The notes: generated by a model not told the origin, from the sequence alone. Counted from the stretch's first letter, positions 15,127 through 24,456 are shown. The stretch: DNA of 32,400 nucleotides from an uncultured bacterium (GCA_903824675.1 CAIJXV010000109.1:1-32400), one strand, 5' to 3'. Program-made: numbers and translations.

Positions 15127-15765
15127 ATGACAACAGAACCGAATCGGATACGATTTGACTGCCTTGCGGCGGACTGGGATGCCAATCCGGGGCGGATTGC
15201 CTTGACGCAGGCGGTGGTCGCGACCCTTCGTAAGTCCGTTCCTCTTCGTCCGGATATGAAGGCCTTGGATTTTGGGGCGGGCACCGGACTGGTGACGCTG
15301 GGGCTATTGCCGTATGTGGCAGGTATTACGGCGGTGGACACATCGGGTGAGATGTTGCGTGTCCTGGGTGGAAAATTAGCAGCGGCTCAGATTACAAATG
15401 TTAATTCTCTTCTGTGTGAAAGCAATCACACCCCATTGCCGCCGGGCGAATTCGATCTGGTTGTGAGTTCGATGGTCATGCACCACCTTCCCGATGTGTC
15501 CCAAATGATTCATCGGTTGCGGCCCTGCCTGCGACCCGGCGGGTGGATTGCCCTCGCCGATCTGGAGTCGGAGGATGGGACGTTCCACGCCGATTCAACC
15601 GGGGTGTATCACCACGGGTTTGCCCCTGAAATAATTTGCGGGTGGTTGCGTGAAGCTGGATTTGTGGATATCGCGGTTTGTGAAGCTCACCGGATTTTGC
15701 GGCCTTCAGCCGATGGGCGCACCCGTGAATATCCCGTTTTTTTGGTGACCGGTCGCGTCGATTGA
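15127..15765 (+). CDS. Class I SAM-dependent methyltransferase
   Basis: 212 residues. DFGAGTGLVTLGLLP is the SAM-binding motif I, TAVDTSGEMLR carries the acidic loop (Asp) of motif II, FDLVVSSMVMHHLPD is motif IV, and LRPGGWIALADLES is motif V. The target is unknown. Given the ars setting, methylation of a metalloid is conceivable, but the Cys arrangement expected of ArsM is not evident. A start at 15037 in the same frame would run far into the preceding gene, so the ATG at 15127 was used. Its last 79 bases overlap the opposing recQ gene. Confidence 0.82.
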   Translation: MTTEPNRIRFDCLAADWDANPGRIALTQAVVATLRKSVPLRPDMKALDFGAGTGLVTLGLLPYVAGITAVDTSGEMLRVLGGKLAAAQITNVNSLLCESNHTPLPPGEFDLVVSSMVMHHLPDVSQMIHRLRPCLRPGGWIALADLESEDGTFHADSTGVYHHGFAPEIICGWLREAGFVDIAVCEAHRILRPSADGRTREYPVFLVTGRVD

Positions 15766-17900
15766 TGGATGATGTCCAAGGTGGCCTTCCCATATTCCTG
15801 GGCTTTGGCGGACCCGATGCCCCGAATCATAAGAAGGTCTGCCTGCGTCCGAGGTTGGGCCAACGCCAGCGCCTTGAGGGTTTTGTCGGAATAAATGACA
15901 AATGCGGGTACGCCCCCCATGGCTGCCGCTTTTCGTCGACGCCATTCCTTCAATCGATCGAACACGGTGGCGATCTGGCCGGTTTTGGGGAAATCATCGG
16001 GCACAGACGGCGGGGCCTTCTTTCCGGACTTGTCGCTACGGATGCTTGGGTTTGATGCCGGGCGCCGGGCCGGAATGGCCAGGGGAACTGTTTCCTGCCC
16101 CCGAGCCACAGCGTAACCCAGCGGCGTCAAGGACACGGTCGGATACTTATCGGCGCTGACCGCGATACACTGGGCGGTAATCAAGGCATCAATCAGGCTC
16201 CACACGAAATCCGCGCCTTCTTCGGCCAGGAGACCATAGGTGGATTGTTGGTCCAACCCGGTATCCAGAACCTCTTTGTCGCGTGAGCCGATGAGCGTCT
16301 GGGTAATGCGCCCGCGTCCGAATCGGCCTCGCAGGCGGCCCACACACGAAAGCGCTTTTTGAATGATAATGGTTTCCTCGGCCGTGGGGAGCCGGACACC
16401 TTTATGCCCGACGAGTCGTGCAAGGCAATGATCACAGCGGCCACAGAAACGATGGTCCTGCGCTTCGGTGTCGCCAAAATAGTTCAAGATGTAAAACTGC
16501 CGGCACTCGGAACAACCGGCATAGTCGATTATCCGCTGCAGCTTTTGTTCGCTTTGCGCGCGTTTGGCATCCAATCGTTCATAGTCGATATCCAGGCTGT
16601 CCAGCGGTTTGAGGGGTTGGATCAGTTCAGTGGTATAGGTGCGTCCCCCGGGCGTATAGTTTCGACGGATGAAACCGGCACGTTCCAAGAGGTGCAGGGC
16701 GGAGGCGACCGCCATCTCGTTGGGGGAGCCGATGACGGATTTTGCGATGGTCGAGATCGACTGTTGAAGCGGGCCGAGGGCGCAGATATCGGCCAGGGTT
16801 TTATGCGTATCGGCAATGATGGTACGGGTTGGATTTGCGCCTTCGACAAAGAACTCCTGGGTTCGGATATCCGCATAGTTGAAAAGCAGCTCGCAATAGG
16901 CGGGTTCCCCATCCCGACCGGCGCGCCCGGCCTCCTGGTAATAGGCTTCTACACTGCCCGGAATATCGAAGTGCAGAATGAAGCGCACATCGGCCCGGTC
17001 GATACCCATGCCAAAGGCGTTGGTGGCCACGGCGACGGGAACGGTGCCGGTCATAAATTGAGTTTGGGCATCGGTGCGTTGTTCTTCCGTCATCCCCCCG
17101 TGGTAGGCCATGCAATGGACGCCCCGGGCGCGGAGTTCTTCGGTCTGACGTTCGACTTTTTTGCGCGTGGAGCAATACACAATGCCGGTTTTTCCGGATT
17201 GAATCACCGCCAGCATCCGTTCCAGTTTTTCGCGGTTATTCCGGACCGGGGTAACGGCGAAGGACAGGTTGTGGCGGGCGAATCCGGACACGAACGTCAA
17301 CGGTGGGCGGCGACCCGCCTGACCGAGCGCCAATTGCGTTATAATATCGGTGCGGACTTCGGGTGTTGCCGTGGCTGTCAGGGCGATTACAGGCGGCTGC
17401 CCGATTTCCTGCAAGGCGTGTTTCAGACGGAGATAATCGGGGCGAAAATCATGGCCCCACTGGGAGATGCAATGGGCCTCGTCAATCGCCAGCAGTGCGA
17501 TGGACAACGGGGCCAGTGCCGAGACGAAACGCGAGCTTTTGAATCGTTCGGGAGCGATATAGACCAGCCGGAATTCACCCCGCCGCATGCGCGCAATGCG
17601 ATCCTCCAACTCGGAATCGGTTAGGGATGAATTAATGAAGGTGGCCGGGATTCCCTTGGCGGCCAGGCTGTCCACCTGGTCCTTCATCAGGGCGATCAGG
17701 GGCGAGACAACCACCGTGATCCCCTCAAGGAGTTGCGCTGGAAGCTGATAACAGAGGGATTTTCCGCCACCGGTCGGCAGAACCACCAAAACGTCGTCCC
17801 CGTCCAGAACCGATTGGATGATGCGTTCCTGACCGCCAAGGAATTCCCGGAATCCAAAATGACGTTCCAGCACCATTTGAGGCGAAAGGACGGAGACCAT
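15687..17900 (-). CDS. recQ: ATP-dependent DNA helicase RecQ
   Basis: 737 residues from the ATG at 17898-17900 (GGGAA upstream); a GTG nine codons earlier is possible. It unwinds DNA 3' to 5' in recombination and repair. GGGKS at 44-48 is Walker A, DEAH at 140-143 is Walker B, and AFGMGIDRADVRFI and QEAGRAGRDG are motifs V and VI. The zinc-binding cysteines (CSECRQF, FCGRCDHC), an RQC winged helix and a C-terminal HRDC domain (ALAQPRTQADLLMIRGIGSAK) follow, so the protein is full length. The 3' end is antisense to the methyltransferase gene for 79 bases. Confidence 0.95.
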   Translation of the reverse strand: MVSVLSPQMVLERHFGFREFLGGQERIIQSVLDGDDVLVVLPTGGGKSLCYQLPAQLLEGITVVVSPLIALMKDQVDSLAAKGIPATFINSSLTDSELEDRIARMRRGEFRLVYIAPERFKSSRFVSALAPLSIALLAIDEAHCISQWGHDFRPDYLRLKHALQEIGQPPVIALTATATPEVRTDIITQLALGQAGRRPPLTFVSGFARHNLSFAVTPVRNNREKLERMLAVIQSGKTGIVYCSTRKKVERQTEELRARGVHCMAYHGGMTEEQRTDAQTQFMTGTVPVAVATNAFGMGIDRADVRFILHFDIPGSVEAYYQEAGRAGRDGEPAYCELLFNYADIRTQEFFVEGANPTRTIIADTHKTLADICALGPLQQSISTIAKSVIGSPNEMAVASALHLLERAGFIRRNYTPGGRTYTTELIQPLKPLDSLDIDYERLDAKRAQSEQKLQRIIDYAGCSECRQFYILNYFGDTEAQDHRFCGRCDHCLARLVGHKGVRLPTAEETIIIQKALSCVGRLRGRFGRGRITQTLIGSRDKEVLDTGLDQQSTYGLLAEEGADFVWSLIDALITAQCIAVSADKYPTVSLTPLGYAVARGQETVPLAIPARRPASNPSIRSDKSGKKAPPSVPDDFPKTGQIATVFDRLKEWRRRKAAAMGGVPAFVIYSDKTLKALALAQPRTQADLLMIRGIGSAKAQEYGKATLDIIHQSTRPVTKKTGYSRVRPSAEGRKIR

Positions 17901-18115
17901 GGTTTGAAGTTCCCGGTTTGGGTTCACGAGGGTTATGCGACTACCGTAATTCTGCCAATCCGCCGGCTTGCGGAACCCTTGGACGGAGCGCCTTTCGAAT
18001 GGAATCCAAACACCGGCAACAGGCTAGCTGTTTTAGACGAAAAAAACATTGTTTATTTCTAACAGTCAATGCTATGATTCGCCACATAACGAATTAATAA
18101 AAATGAAAGGTAAGC
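17901..18115. other. Divergent spacer between recQ and the second arsR
   Basis: 215 bases with promoters expected in both directions. Only the rightward one could be recognised. Confidence 0.5.
18049..18078 (+). promoter_or_regulatory. Candidate promoter/operator of the second arsR
   Basis: TTGTTT (18049-18054) and TATGAT (18073-18078), 18 bases apart. CATTG (18047-18051) and CAATG (18067-18071) form an interrupted inverted repeat at the promoter, a plausible ArsR site. The mRNA would have a leader of about 30 bases with an AAAGG site. Confidence 0.5.
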
Positions 18116-18499
18116 ATGAATAGCGAAGCCATGCGATTAACTTTGCGGATGACCAAGGCATTGGCGGATATTCAGCGGGTGCGTATCCTGATGATGATGG
18201 GGGCGGGTGAGTTGTGCGTCTGCCAGGTTATTGAGGTACTGACCCTTGCGCCCTCCACGGTTTCGAAGCACCTGTCCATCCTCACCGCCGCCGGTCTTTT
18301 GGATTCCCGGAAGGCGGGGCGCTGGATGTACTACCGGTTGCCTGAGGGATCAGCGGGGGAGTGGGTTCGCCCCGTTTTAAAGTGGTTGGGGGAGATGCTG
18401 AAGAACGAGCCGGTGGTCGTGCAAGATGCAAAAAAAATGAAAATGGTTGTCGCTTGCGATCCCCAAAGTCTGTGTCGGCGACAACGGAGAGGCGAATAA
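18116..18499 (+). CDS. ArsR-family arsenical-resistance repressor
   Basis: 127 residues of winged helix. ELCVCQVIEVL holds Cys34 and Cys36, the classical As(III)/Sb(III) sensor pair, and the recognition helix is APSTVSKHLSILTAAGLL. The C-terminal tail adds further cysteines (VVACDPQSLC). Heading a cluster with ArsC and Acr3, it is probably the arsenite sensor. An AAAGG precedes the ATG. The next gene's ribosome site overlaps its stop codon, so the two are coupled. Confidence 0.88.
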   Translation: MNSEAMRLTLRMTKALADIQRVRILMMMGAGELCVCQVIEVLTLAPSTVSKHLSILTAAGLLDSRKAGRWMYYRLPEGSAGEWVRPVLKWLGEMLKNEPVVVQDAKKMKMVVACDPQSLCRRQRRGE

Positions 18500-18510
18500 G
18501 GAGGCGTTGG

Positions 18511-18684
18511 ATGAAAGATACGGTAAAGGAAATTGAGAAGAAAAAGGGTTTTTGGGCGGCGATCTGGGAGTCGATGACAAAAACCGGCGGTTGTTGTGGT
18601 TCCGGCGGAAATTGTTGCGGATCATCCCCTTCGCCTAATGACAAGAAAAAGGCGGAGCCAAAGTCGACCGGCCGGACGTGCTGA
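18511..18684 (+). CDS. Small Cys-rich peptide (CCGSGGNCCGS)
   Basis: 57 residues, missed if a long start is taken in the same frame. AAGGAGG lies at 18498-18504. An amphipathic N-terminal helix (KEIEKKKGFWAAIWESMTK) precedes TGGCCGSGGNCCGS, then a Lys/Ser tail ending in Cys. Similar CC-G-CC patches occur in small proteins and permease tails of arsenic and mercury clusters. Metal capture or delivery is an inference. Confidence 0.75.
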   Translation: MKDTVKEIEKKKGFWAAIWESMTKTGGCCGSGGNCCGSSPSPNDKKKAEPKSTGRTC

Positions 18685-18741
18685 TGATGCCTGCTCGAGA
18701 TGGTTTTGGTAAGGCGACGTCTCCGGTGGAAAGGAATCGAA

Positions 18742-20652
18742 GTGAATAAGAGTGACGGTCCGGAGCGGACAGACAAAGTCGCGAGCTACCGGGAAATTGG
18801 GGTGCTCCTGATTGTTCCGGTCGTTGTAGCGGTATTGACGGCGGCGAGTTGGGTAATGGCCCAGTGGAAGATCGGCCCCGTATTCGTTAATGCCGCACTC
18901 GCTCTGGTCGCCACCCTATTCGGTGGATTCCAACGTTTCCTGGGCGGATTCAGCGATATTTTTAAGCGCAAGATTACGGTTAACGTCTTCGTGGTTGTGG
19001 CGCTGACCGCCACCTTGGGTATCGGCGAGTTCCGCCCGGCGGCGATCATCGTCTTTATCATGGCGGTGGCCGGTGCGCTCGAGACCTACACGTTGGACAA
19101 AACGCGTCGGAGTATTCGAGATTTGCTCGACTTTGCGCCGCAGACCGCGACGGTACGGCGCAACGGCGGTGAAGTCACCGTGCCGGTTGCGGAACTTCAG
19201 ATGGGTGACCGGGTTGTGGTCCGTCCTGGTGAGCGGATTCCGGTGGACGGAGTGGTGGTCGCCGGGGCCAGCAGTGTCAACCAGGCGCCCATCACTGGCG
19301 AATCCATGCCGGTGGAAAAATGTGAGGGGAGTGCGGTTTTCAGCGGGACGCTCAATGAATCGGGCCGGCTGGAAATCAGGACGGAAAAGGTTGGAGAGGA
19401 AACGACGCTGGCGCGGATTGTTCACCTCGTGCAGGATGCCCAGGGAACCCGCGCGCCCATCCAAAACCTAGCTGACCGTTTTACGACGTGGTTTCTACCC
19501 ACCGTAGTGTTGTTGGCCGTTCTGGCCTTCTTTGCCACCGGTGACATCAAGGCGGCGGTTTCGGTTCTACTGGTGGCTTGTCCCTGCGCTTTTGCCATTG
19601 CCACTCCGACGGCCGTGACGGCTGGGGTCTCGAATCTGGCGCGGCGAGCGATCCTGGTTAAGGGAGGGGTATTTTTGGAGTTGGGCCACAAGCTGGACCA
19701 CCTGTTAGTGGACAAAACGGGAACCTTCACCTTTGGCAGACCCAAGGTGATGGATATTGTCACCTTCAACAACCAAACCCCAAACGACATTCTGCTTCTG
19801 GCTTGCGTGGCCGAGAAGTATTCCGAGCATCCCTTGGGTCGGGCCATCCTGGCGGCCGGCAAGGGAAAGGGGCTGTCAATCCCTGAACCGGACCACTTTA
19901 GTAGCTCATCTGGCATGGGCGTGACGGCGGGGTGGCAAGGCGTTATGATTCGGGTAGGTAACCCATCGTTTCTTCAGGACACGGGTCTCGTTGTCACTCC
20001 TCAGGTTTACGAGATGATCGGGCGGCAATCAGAGCAGGGCCGTACAGCGGTTCTGGTCTCACGGGATTCCGAGTTGCTGGGCCTGCTGGCGATAGCCGAC
20101 GAAATTCGCCCGGGAATGCCGGTTGCCATTCGCGCTCTCAAGGCGATGGGCGTTAAACGGATCACTATGCTGACGGGCGATAATCCCAAAGTGGCCGCAG
20201 CTGTGGCCCGCGAAATCGGCGTTGATGACTTTCAGGCAGAACTGCTGCCCGAGCAAAAACAGGCATTTGTCAGAAAGTGTCAGGCGGACGGCGAGGTGGT
20301 CGGGATGATCGGCGACGGTGTCAATGACGCGCCTGCTCTGGCCTTGGCGGATGTGGGTATCGCCATGGGCGCCGCCGGCACGGATGTGGCCATTGAGACG
20401 GCCGATGTCACGCTGATGAATGACGATTTGGCCGGTGTCGCTGACTTCATGTGGATGTCCGCGAAAATAATTCAACGCATCAAACTGAACATTTTATTTT
20501 CGATGATCTATAACGTCATCGGTCTCTCCCTGAGCATAGTGGGGCTAATGACGCCCATTATTGCTGTGATCTTTCAGGAAGCGGGTTGCGTGACCGTCGT
20601 TATCAGCTCGACTTTGTTGCTTTGGACGAAGGGGCGGCCGGCACAGGCGTAA
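18742..20652 (+). CDS. Heavy-metal P1B-type ATPase
   Basis: 636 residues from a GTG at 18742, preferred over the ATG at 18700 because AAAGGA lies just ahead of it. It pumps metal ions out of the cytosol. CPC (VACPCAFAIATP) is the membrane metal site, DKTGT the phosphorylated Asp, SEHPLG the HP motif, and GDGVNDAPAL the hinge. TGES is the actuator loop. The N-terminus lacks an HMA metal-binding domain, so the separate Cys peptide upstream may serve instead. The last helix pair carries QEAGC rather than the D/K or HEGG pattern common in Zn/Cd or Co pumps, so the cargo is uncertain. Confidence 0.9.
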   Translation: MNKSDGPERTDKVASYREIGVLLIVPVVVAVLTAASWVMAQWKIGPVFVNAALALVATLFGGFQRFLGGFSDIFKRKITVNVFVVVALTATLGIGEFRPAAIIVFIMAVAGALETYTLDKTRRSIRDLLDFAPQTATVRRNGGEVTVPVAELQMGDRVVVRPGERIPVDGVVVAGASSVNQAPITGESMPVEKCEGSAVFSGTLNESGRLEIRTEKVGEETTLARIVHLVQDAQGTRAPIQNLADRFTTWFLPTVVLLAVLAFFATGDIKAAVSVLLVACPCAFAIATPTAVTAGVSNLARRAILVKGGVFLELGHKLDHLLVDKTGTFTFGRPKVMDIVTFNNQTPNDILLLACVAEKYSEHPLGRAILAAGKGKGLSIPEPDHFSSSSGMGVTAGWQGVMIRVGNPSFLQDTGLVVTPQVYEMIGRQSEQGRTAVLVSRDSELLGLLAIADEIRPGMPVAIRALKAMGVKRITMLTGDNPKVAAAVAREIGVDDFQAELLPEQKQAFVRKCQADGEVVGMIGDGVNDAPALALADVGIAMGAAGTDVAIETADVTLMNDDLAGVADFMWMSAKIIQRIKLNILFSMIYNVIGLSLSIVGLMTPIIAVIFQEAGCVTVVISSTLLLWTKGRPAQA

Positions 20653-20676
20653 AATGAATGTAAAGGTTGTTTGGCT

Positions 20677-21117
20677 ATGACAAAGAAGTTAAAGGTTCTT
20701 TTTCTCTGCACCGGTAACTCGTGCCGGAGTCAGATGGCGGAAGGGTGGGCCCGGCAACTCAAAGGAGATGTAATCGAGGCCTATTCGGCTGGAATCGAAA
20801 CGCACGGGCTGAATCCCAACGCGGTGAAGGTCATGGTGGAGGTCGGGGTGGATATTTCGGGCCAGCGATCCAAGCGGGTGGAGGAGTTAAAGGGAATCGA
20901 ATTCGATTATGTGGTGACGGTTTGCGACCATGCCCACGAATCCTGCCCTTTGTTTCCGGGCAAGACGAAGGTGCTACACGTGGGCTTTGATGATCCGCCC
21001 CGGTTGGCGCGAACGGCCAAAACCGAAGAAGAGGCGTTGGCGTTTTACCGGCGCGTGCGGGACGAGATCCGGCGCTTTGTGGAGAAGTTGCCGGGGGCGC
21101 TTGAAGCTGGAAATTAG
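20677..21117 (+). CDS. arsC: Thioredoxin-coupled arsenate reductase
   Basis: 146 residues of the low-molecular-weight phosphatase type. Cys11 and Arg17 in CTGNSCRS form the P-loop nucleophile site. Cys83 and Cys90 in [10 protein letters not shown] are the redox relay, matching Cys10/82/89 of the well-studied Gram-positive enzyme. It reduces As(V) to As(III) for export. A TTG two codons earlier (20671) is possible. The last codons, GALEAGN, are encoded by a GAAGCTGGAAATT stretch akin to the repeats at 12431. Confidence 0.9.
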   Translation: MTKKLKVLFLCTGNSCRSQMAEGWARQLKGDVIEAYSAGIETHGLNPNAVKVMVEVGVDISGQRSKRVEELKGIEFDYVVTVCDHAHESCPLFPGKTKVLHVGFDDPPRLARTAKTEEEALAFYRRVRDEIRRFVEKLPGALEAGN

Positions 21118-21291
21118 GAATTGCGGAGAGCGGAGAAAAGATCGGGCTCGGTAAGATCAGCCACGCGATACGCATGGCTGTACGTGGGGAATGGTTGAAG
21201 TAAGGCCAGACCTCCGGGATGGCCCTGCCGCCGTTAAGTGGTGTGGACGAATCCCCACCTGGGATAGGAAAAATAGGATTGGAGAATAAGT
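21118..21291 (+). other. Structured spacer between arsC and acr3
   Basis: 174 bases with nested pairing: GTGGGGA (21184-21190) with TCCCCAC (21252-21258) enclosing GGCCA (21204-21208) with TGGCC (21220-21224). A third pair, CCACG and CGTGG, lies just ahead. It may be a transcript-stability element or small RNA. No known class recognised. Confidence 0.45.
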
Positions 21292-22485
21292 ATGAGCGCG
21301 GTTGCCGAACGGAAATTGACCAATGTTTTCGAGCGTTATCTGACCGTGTGGGTGGCCTTGTGTATTGTGGGCGGAATTCTCTTGGGCAAGGTCGCGCCGG
21401 GGATGGCGAAGTATCTCGATGGAATGTCCGTATTCGTGAATGGAGCCCCGGTGGTATCGATTCCGATTGCGATCTGCCTTTTTTTTATGATGTATCCCAT
21501 TATGGTGAAGATTGACTTTGCGTCGGTGGTGAAGGCCGGCAAAAGCGGGAAACCCGTCTGGTTGACCTTGTTTGTCAATTGGGCGATCAAGCCGTTCACG
21601 ATGTATGGCATCGCCTTACTATTTTTGGGGGTTCTGTTTCGGAACTTAATTGGGGTGGAGGCAACAGACCTGGTCAAAATGCCGTTTGGACTCGACTTGG
21701 CCGTGGGGGCCACGCATGGGGCGGGAACGGTGGTGCTGCAGGACGGCGTCAAAATGCTGCAAGTTCCATTGTGGCGAAGTTACTTTGCCGGCTGCATTTT
21801 GCTCGGCATCGCGCCCTGTACGGCGATGGTATTGGTATGGGGCTATCTGGCGCGGGGCAATGACGGGTTGACGCTCATCATGGTAGCGATCAATTCGCTC
21901 TCCATGTTATTGCTTTATGGTGTGTTGGGTGGATTCCTTTTAGGGGTGGGGCGGCTTCCGGTTCCGTGGCAGGCCTTACTGTTGTCCATCGTGATTTATG
22001 TGGCACTGCCGCTGGGTGCAGGTTATTTGTCGCGAAAATGGATTATCGCAGCCAAAGGGGAAACATGGTTCACGGAGAAATTCCTGCATATCTTGACGCC
22101 GATTACGATTCTGGCCTTGTTGACAACATTGGTGCTCTTGTTCAGTTTTAAGGGCGAGACCATTTTGGGGAATCCTTTGACCATCCTCTGGATCGCCATC
22201 CCGCTGTTTCTACAGACGATGCTGATTTTCTGGTTGGGCTATGGGTGGGCGAAGCTGCTGAAGTTGCCCTATCGCGATGCGGCTCCGGCGGCCATGATTG
22301 GCGCCTCGAATCATTTCGAGGTGGCGATTGCGACCGCGACGATGCTCTTTGGCTTGTCCTCGGGTGCGGCCTTGGCGACCGTGGTGGGGGTACTGATAGA
22401 GGTGCCGGTGATGTTGTGGCTGGTCAAGATCTGCCTGCGGACAGAGCATTGGTTCCCCAATACCCAGGCGGGGATTCGGGAATAG
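21292..22485 (+). CDS. acr3: Arsenite efflux transporter Acr3
   Basis: 397 residues, about ten membrane helices. Signatures are [21 protein letters not shown] near residue 60, [18 protein letters not shown] with the essential Cys, and [18 protein letters not shown] with its paired Asn/Glu. It expels As(OH)3 by proton motive force. It is longer than the roughly 350 residues usual because of a loop near 118-155 ([21 protein letters not shown]), a variant also known in Acr3 proteins. The ATG has a GGAG site. It completes the ArsR-ArsC-Acr3 set. Confidence 0.93.
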   Translation: MSAVAERKLTNVFERYLTVWVALCIVGGILLGKVAPGMAKYLDGMSVFVNGAPVVSIPIAICLFFMMYPIMVKIDFASVVKAGKSGKPVWLTLFVNWAIKPFTMYGIALLFLGVLFRNLIGVEATDLVKMPFGLDLAVGATHGAGTVVLQDGVKMLQVPLWRSYFAGCILLGIAPCTAMVLVWGYLARGNDGLTLIMVAINSLSMLLLYGVLGGFLLGVGRLPVPWQALLLSIVIYVALPLGAGYLSRKWIIAAKGETWFTEKFLHILTPITILALLTTLVLLFSFKGETILGNPLTILWIAIPLFLQTMLIFWLGYGWAKLLKLPYRDAAPAAMIGASNHFEVAIATATMLFGLSSGAALATVVGVLIEVPVMLWLVKICLRTEHWFPNTQAGIRE

Positions 22486-22495
22486 CACGATATTG

Positions 22496-22531
22496 ATTGA
22501 TGCCTCCCGGAGAGTGACATCAATGATTTTT
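22496..22531 (+). terminator. Probable terminator after acr3
   Basis: ATTGATG (22496-22502) pairs with CATCAAT (22518-22524), with a CTCC/GGAG inner pair and a TTTTT run at 22527-22531, 10 bases beyond the acr3 stop. Confidence 0.6.
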
Positions 22532-23013
22532 GCGCCCACCCTGACGGTCTCAGTTGAATGGGGTAACGATCACCCCTAGGTTGGCCGATGGACAAACTGA
22601 ACACTAACTGCTCATTGCTCATGAGGGTCGTCGTGGCGGTCGTGAGCGCGATGGGTAAGTTGGCATCCGCAGCCGTTGACGCCCCTGGTGAAATCCGCAT
22701 GGATTTCCGATCCAGTGTTGAGGTGTGAAATACTCGGATCGCTGCAGATCAGGACATTGTAATTCAACATCACTCCGCAGTCCGAGCCGAAGACGGCTCC
22801 CTGATGGCCTACAACCAGGGCACCACTACTCGATATCTTTCTATGTGGTGCAATGATTTCTGCGGCGAGGGTGAGGGAGTCCTCCTTTCAATGTGGGTGA
22901 GACTGGAGAATCATCGGGACACAAAAGCCAGGTTCGCTTTGAGTTTGAAATGCGCGCCCAAAGGCCGTTAAGACGCATCTGTTTCCAAACGGGCATTTCC
23001 CGGGATATTTGGA
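22532..23013. other. Long non-coding spacer
   Basis: 482 bases between acr3 and rpoN. A GGGGT/ACCCC hairpin lies at 22560-22576. On the minus strand, a frame without start codon is open for about 75 codons, roughly 22625-22880. It contains GALVVGHQGAVFGSDCGVML, which reads like protein but cannot be assigned. No intact gene is supported. Confidence 0.5.
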
Positions 23014-24456
23014 CTAGCCGGTTTTTCGCAGATGGGAGGGAGGGATTCGCAGGGCGATGCGATATTTGGCGACCGTACGGCGTGCAATATGGATGCCCTT
23101 GGCGGTCAATGACTCATAAATATCCTGATCGGCGAGAGGATGGGCCGGGTTTTCAGCCTTGATCAGGGACGAGATGAGATCTTTGACGCTCAGGTTGGAA
23201 AGCACCGAGCCATCCGTTGTTTTAAGACCCGGGGTGAAGAAAAACTTGATTTCAAAAACCCCCCGCGGCGTTTGCATATGTTTGCCCGAAGCGGCGCGGC
23301 TGACCGTGGTTTCGTGCAAACCGACGGCCTGGGCGACTTCGGACATGACCAACGGTTTAAGGTGCGCGATCCCGTGTTCGAAAAAGGCGCGTTGGACCCG
23401 GACGATTTCGCTGGCGATCCGAAAGATCGTCTGCTGGCGTTGGCCGATGCTTTTCATGAGGAACACGCCTGCCCGGATTTTTTCGACGATGTATTTTTTG
23501 ACTTCGTCCGAGGTCGACTCGTCGCCCATCAGGCTTCGATATTGTTTGCTGATGCGCAGGTGGGGGAGTTGGTCGTCATTCAGAATAACCACATATTCGC
23601 CCTCGACCTTGCGCACGATGACTTCGGGGGTGATGTAGGGGGAGGATTCACTGCTGTACGCCTGGCCCGGGCGGGGATTCAAGGTGCCGATCAGGTTGGC
23701 CGCCTGGCGGACTTCCTCGGGGGAGATTTTGAGGAGGCGGGCGATGTCGGCGAATTTTTTTGCGGCCAGCCGTTCCAGGTGCCCGGCAACCACCCGGGTG
23801 GCAATCGAATCCGCCAATCCCAGCCGTTGGAGTTGGAGGGTGAGGCACTCCTTGAGGTCGCGGGCGCCCACGCCGGGCGGATCGAAATCCTGAATCACCT
23901 GCAGGATGGTCGCAATGTGGTCGGGATCGGCGTCCGCCGTAGGGGCGAGCTCCTCCAGCGGGCCGGTTAGAAAGCCGTCATCGTTGATGTTGCCGATCAG
24001 CAGTTCGCCCATTTTACGGTCGTGGGTATCGAGTTCAGACAGGGATAACTGATGTAGCAGGTGTTCCTGGAGCGAGGCGTTTTGGGCGATCGAATCGAAA
24101 AAGTACTGGCGTCGTTCGGCATCATCGGACGTATACGGCCGGGCATCATTTTGCTGAAAAAAATAATCTTTCCATTCGTCGTCCAGACGGGCGAGGATGT
24201 CGAACTCCTTGCGGAAATCCATGCGTTCATGCTCGTCTTTTTCGGGTTCAGGAAGGATTTCGGACGCCGACTCAGGGGTGGAGGTGATATCGGTGGGAAT
24301 TTCTTCCAGCACGGGGTTACGGTCCAACTCCGCGCGGAGCATGGTTTTAAGTTCCAGAATCGGCGCCTGAAGCATTTCGAGGGACTGGCGTAACTGGGGT
24401 GCCAGTACCAGGCTGAGGCGCTGATCCTGAGTCAAAGTTATGGATTGGTTTGGCAT
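23014..24456 (-). CDS. rpoN: RNA polymerase sigma-54 factor
   Basis: 480 residues. The N-terminal activator-interaction region is QDQRLSLVLAPQLRQSLEMLQAPILEL. An acidic linker (about 55-95) follows, then the core-binding domain (GNINDDGFLTGPLEEL, DPPGVGARDLKECLTLQLQ), an HTH region and the RpoN box ARRTVAKYR near the C-terminus that contacts the -24 promoter element. Sigma-54 needs ATPase enhancer-binding proteins, none of which is in the window. The gene is divergent from the hydrolase gene at 24522. Confidence 0.96.
   Translation of the reverse strand: MPNQSITLTQDQRLSLVLAPQLRQSLEMLQAPILELKTMLRAELDRNPVLEEIPTDITSTPESASEILPEPEKDEHERMDFRKEFDILARLDDEWKDYFFQQNDARPYTSDDAERRQYFFDSIAQNASLQEHLLHQLSLSELDTHDRKMGELLIGNINDDGFLTGPLEELAPTADADPDHIATILQVIQDFDPPGVGARDLKECLTLQLQRLGLADSIATRVVAGHLERLAAKKFADIARLLKISPEEVRQAANLIGTLNPRPGQAYSSESSPYITPEVIVRKVEGEYVVILNDDQLPHLRISKQYRSLMGDESTSDEVKKYIVEKIRAGVFLMKSIGQRQQTIFRIASEIVRVQRAFFEHGIAHLKPLVMSEVAQAVGLHETTVSRAASGKHMQTPRGVFEIKFFFTPGLKTTDGSVLSNLSVKDLISSLIKAENPAHPLADQDIYESLTAKGIHIARRTVAKYRIALRIPPSHLRKTG

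Noticed and set aside
21118-21291. Group II intron remnant
   Set aside because: No GUGYG start, domain V or reverse transcriptase trace is visible.
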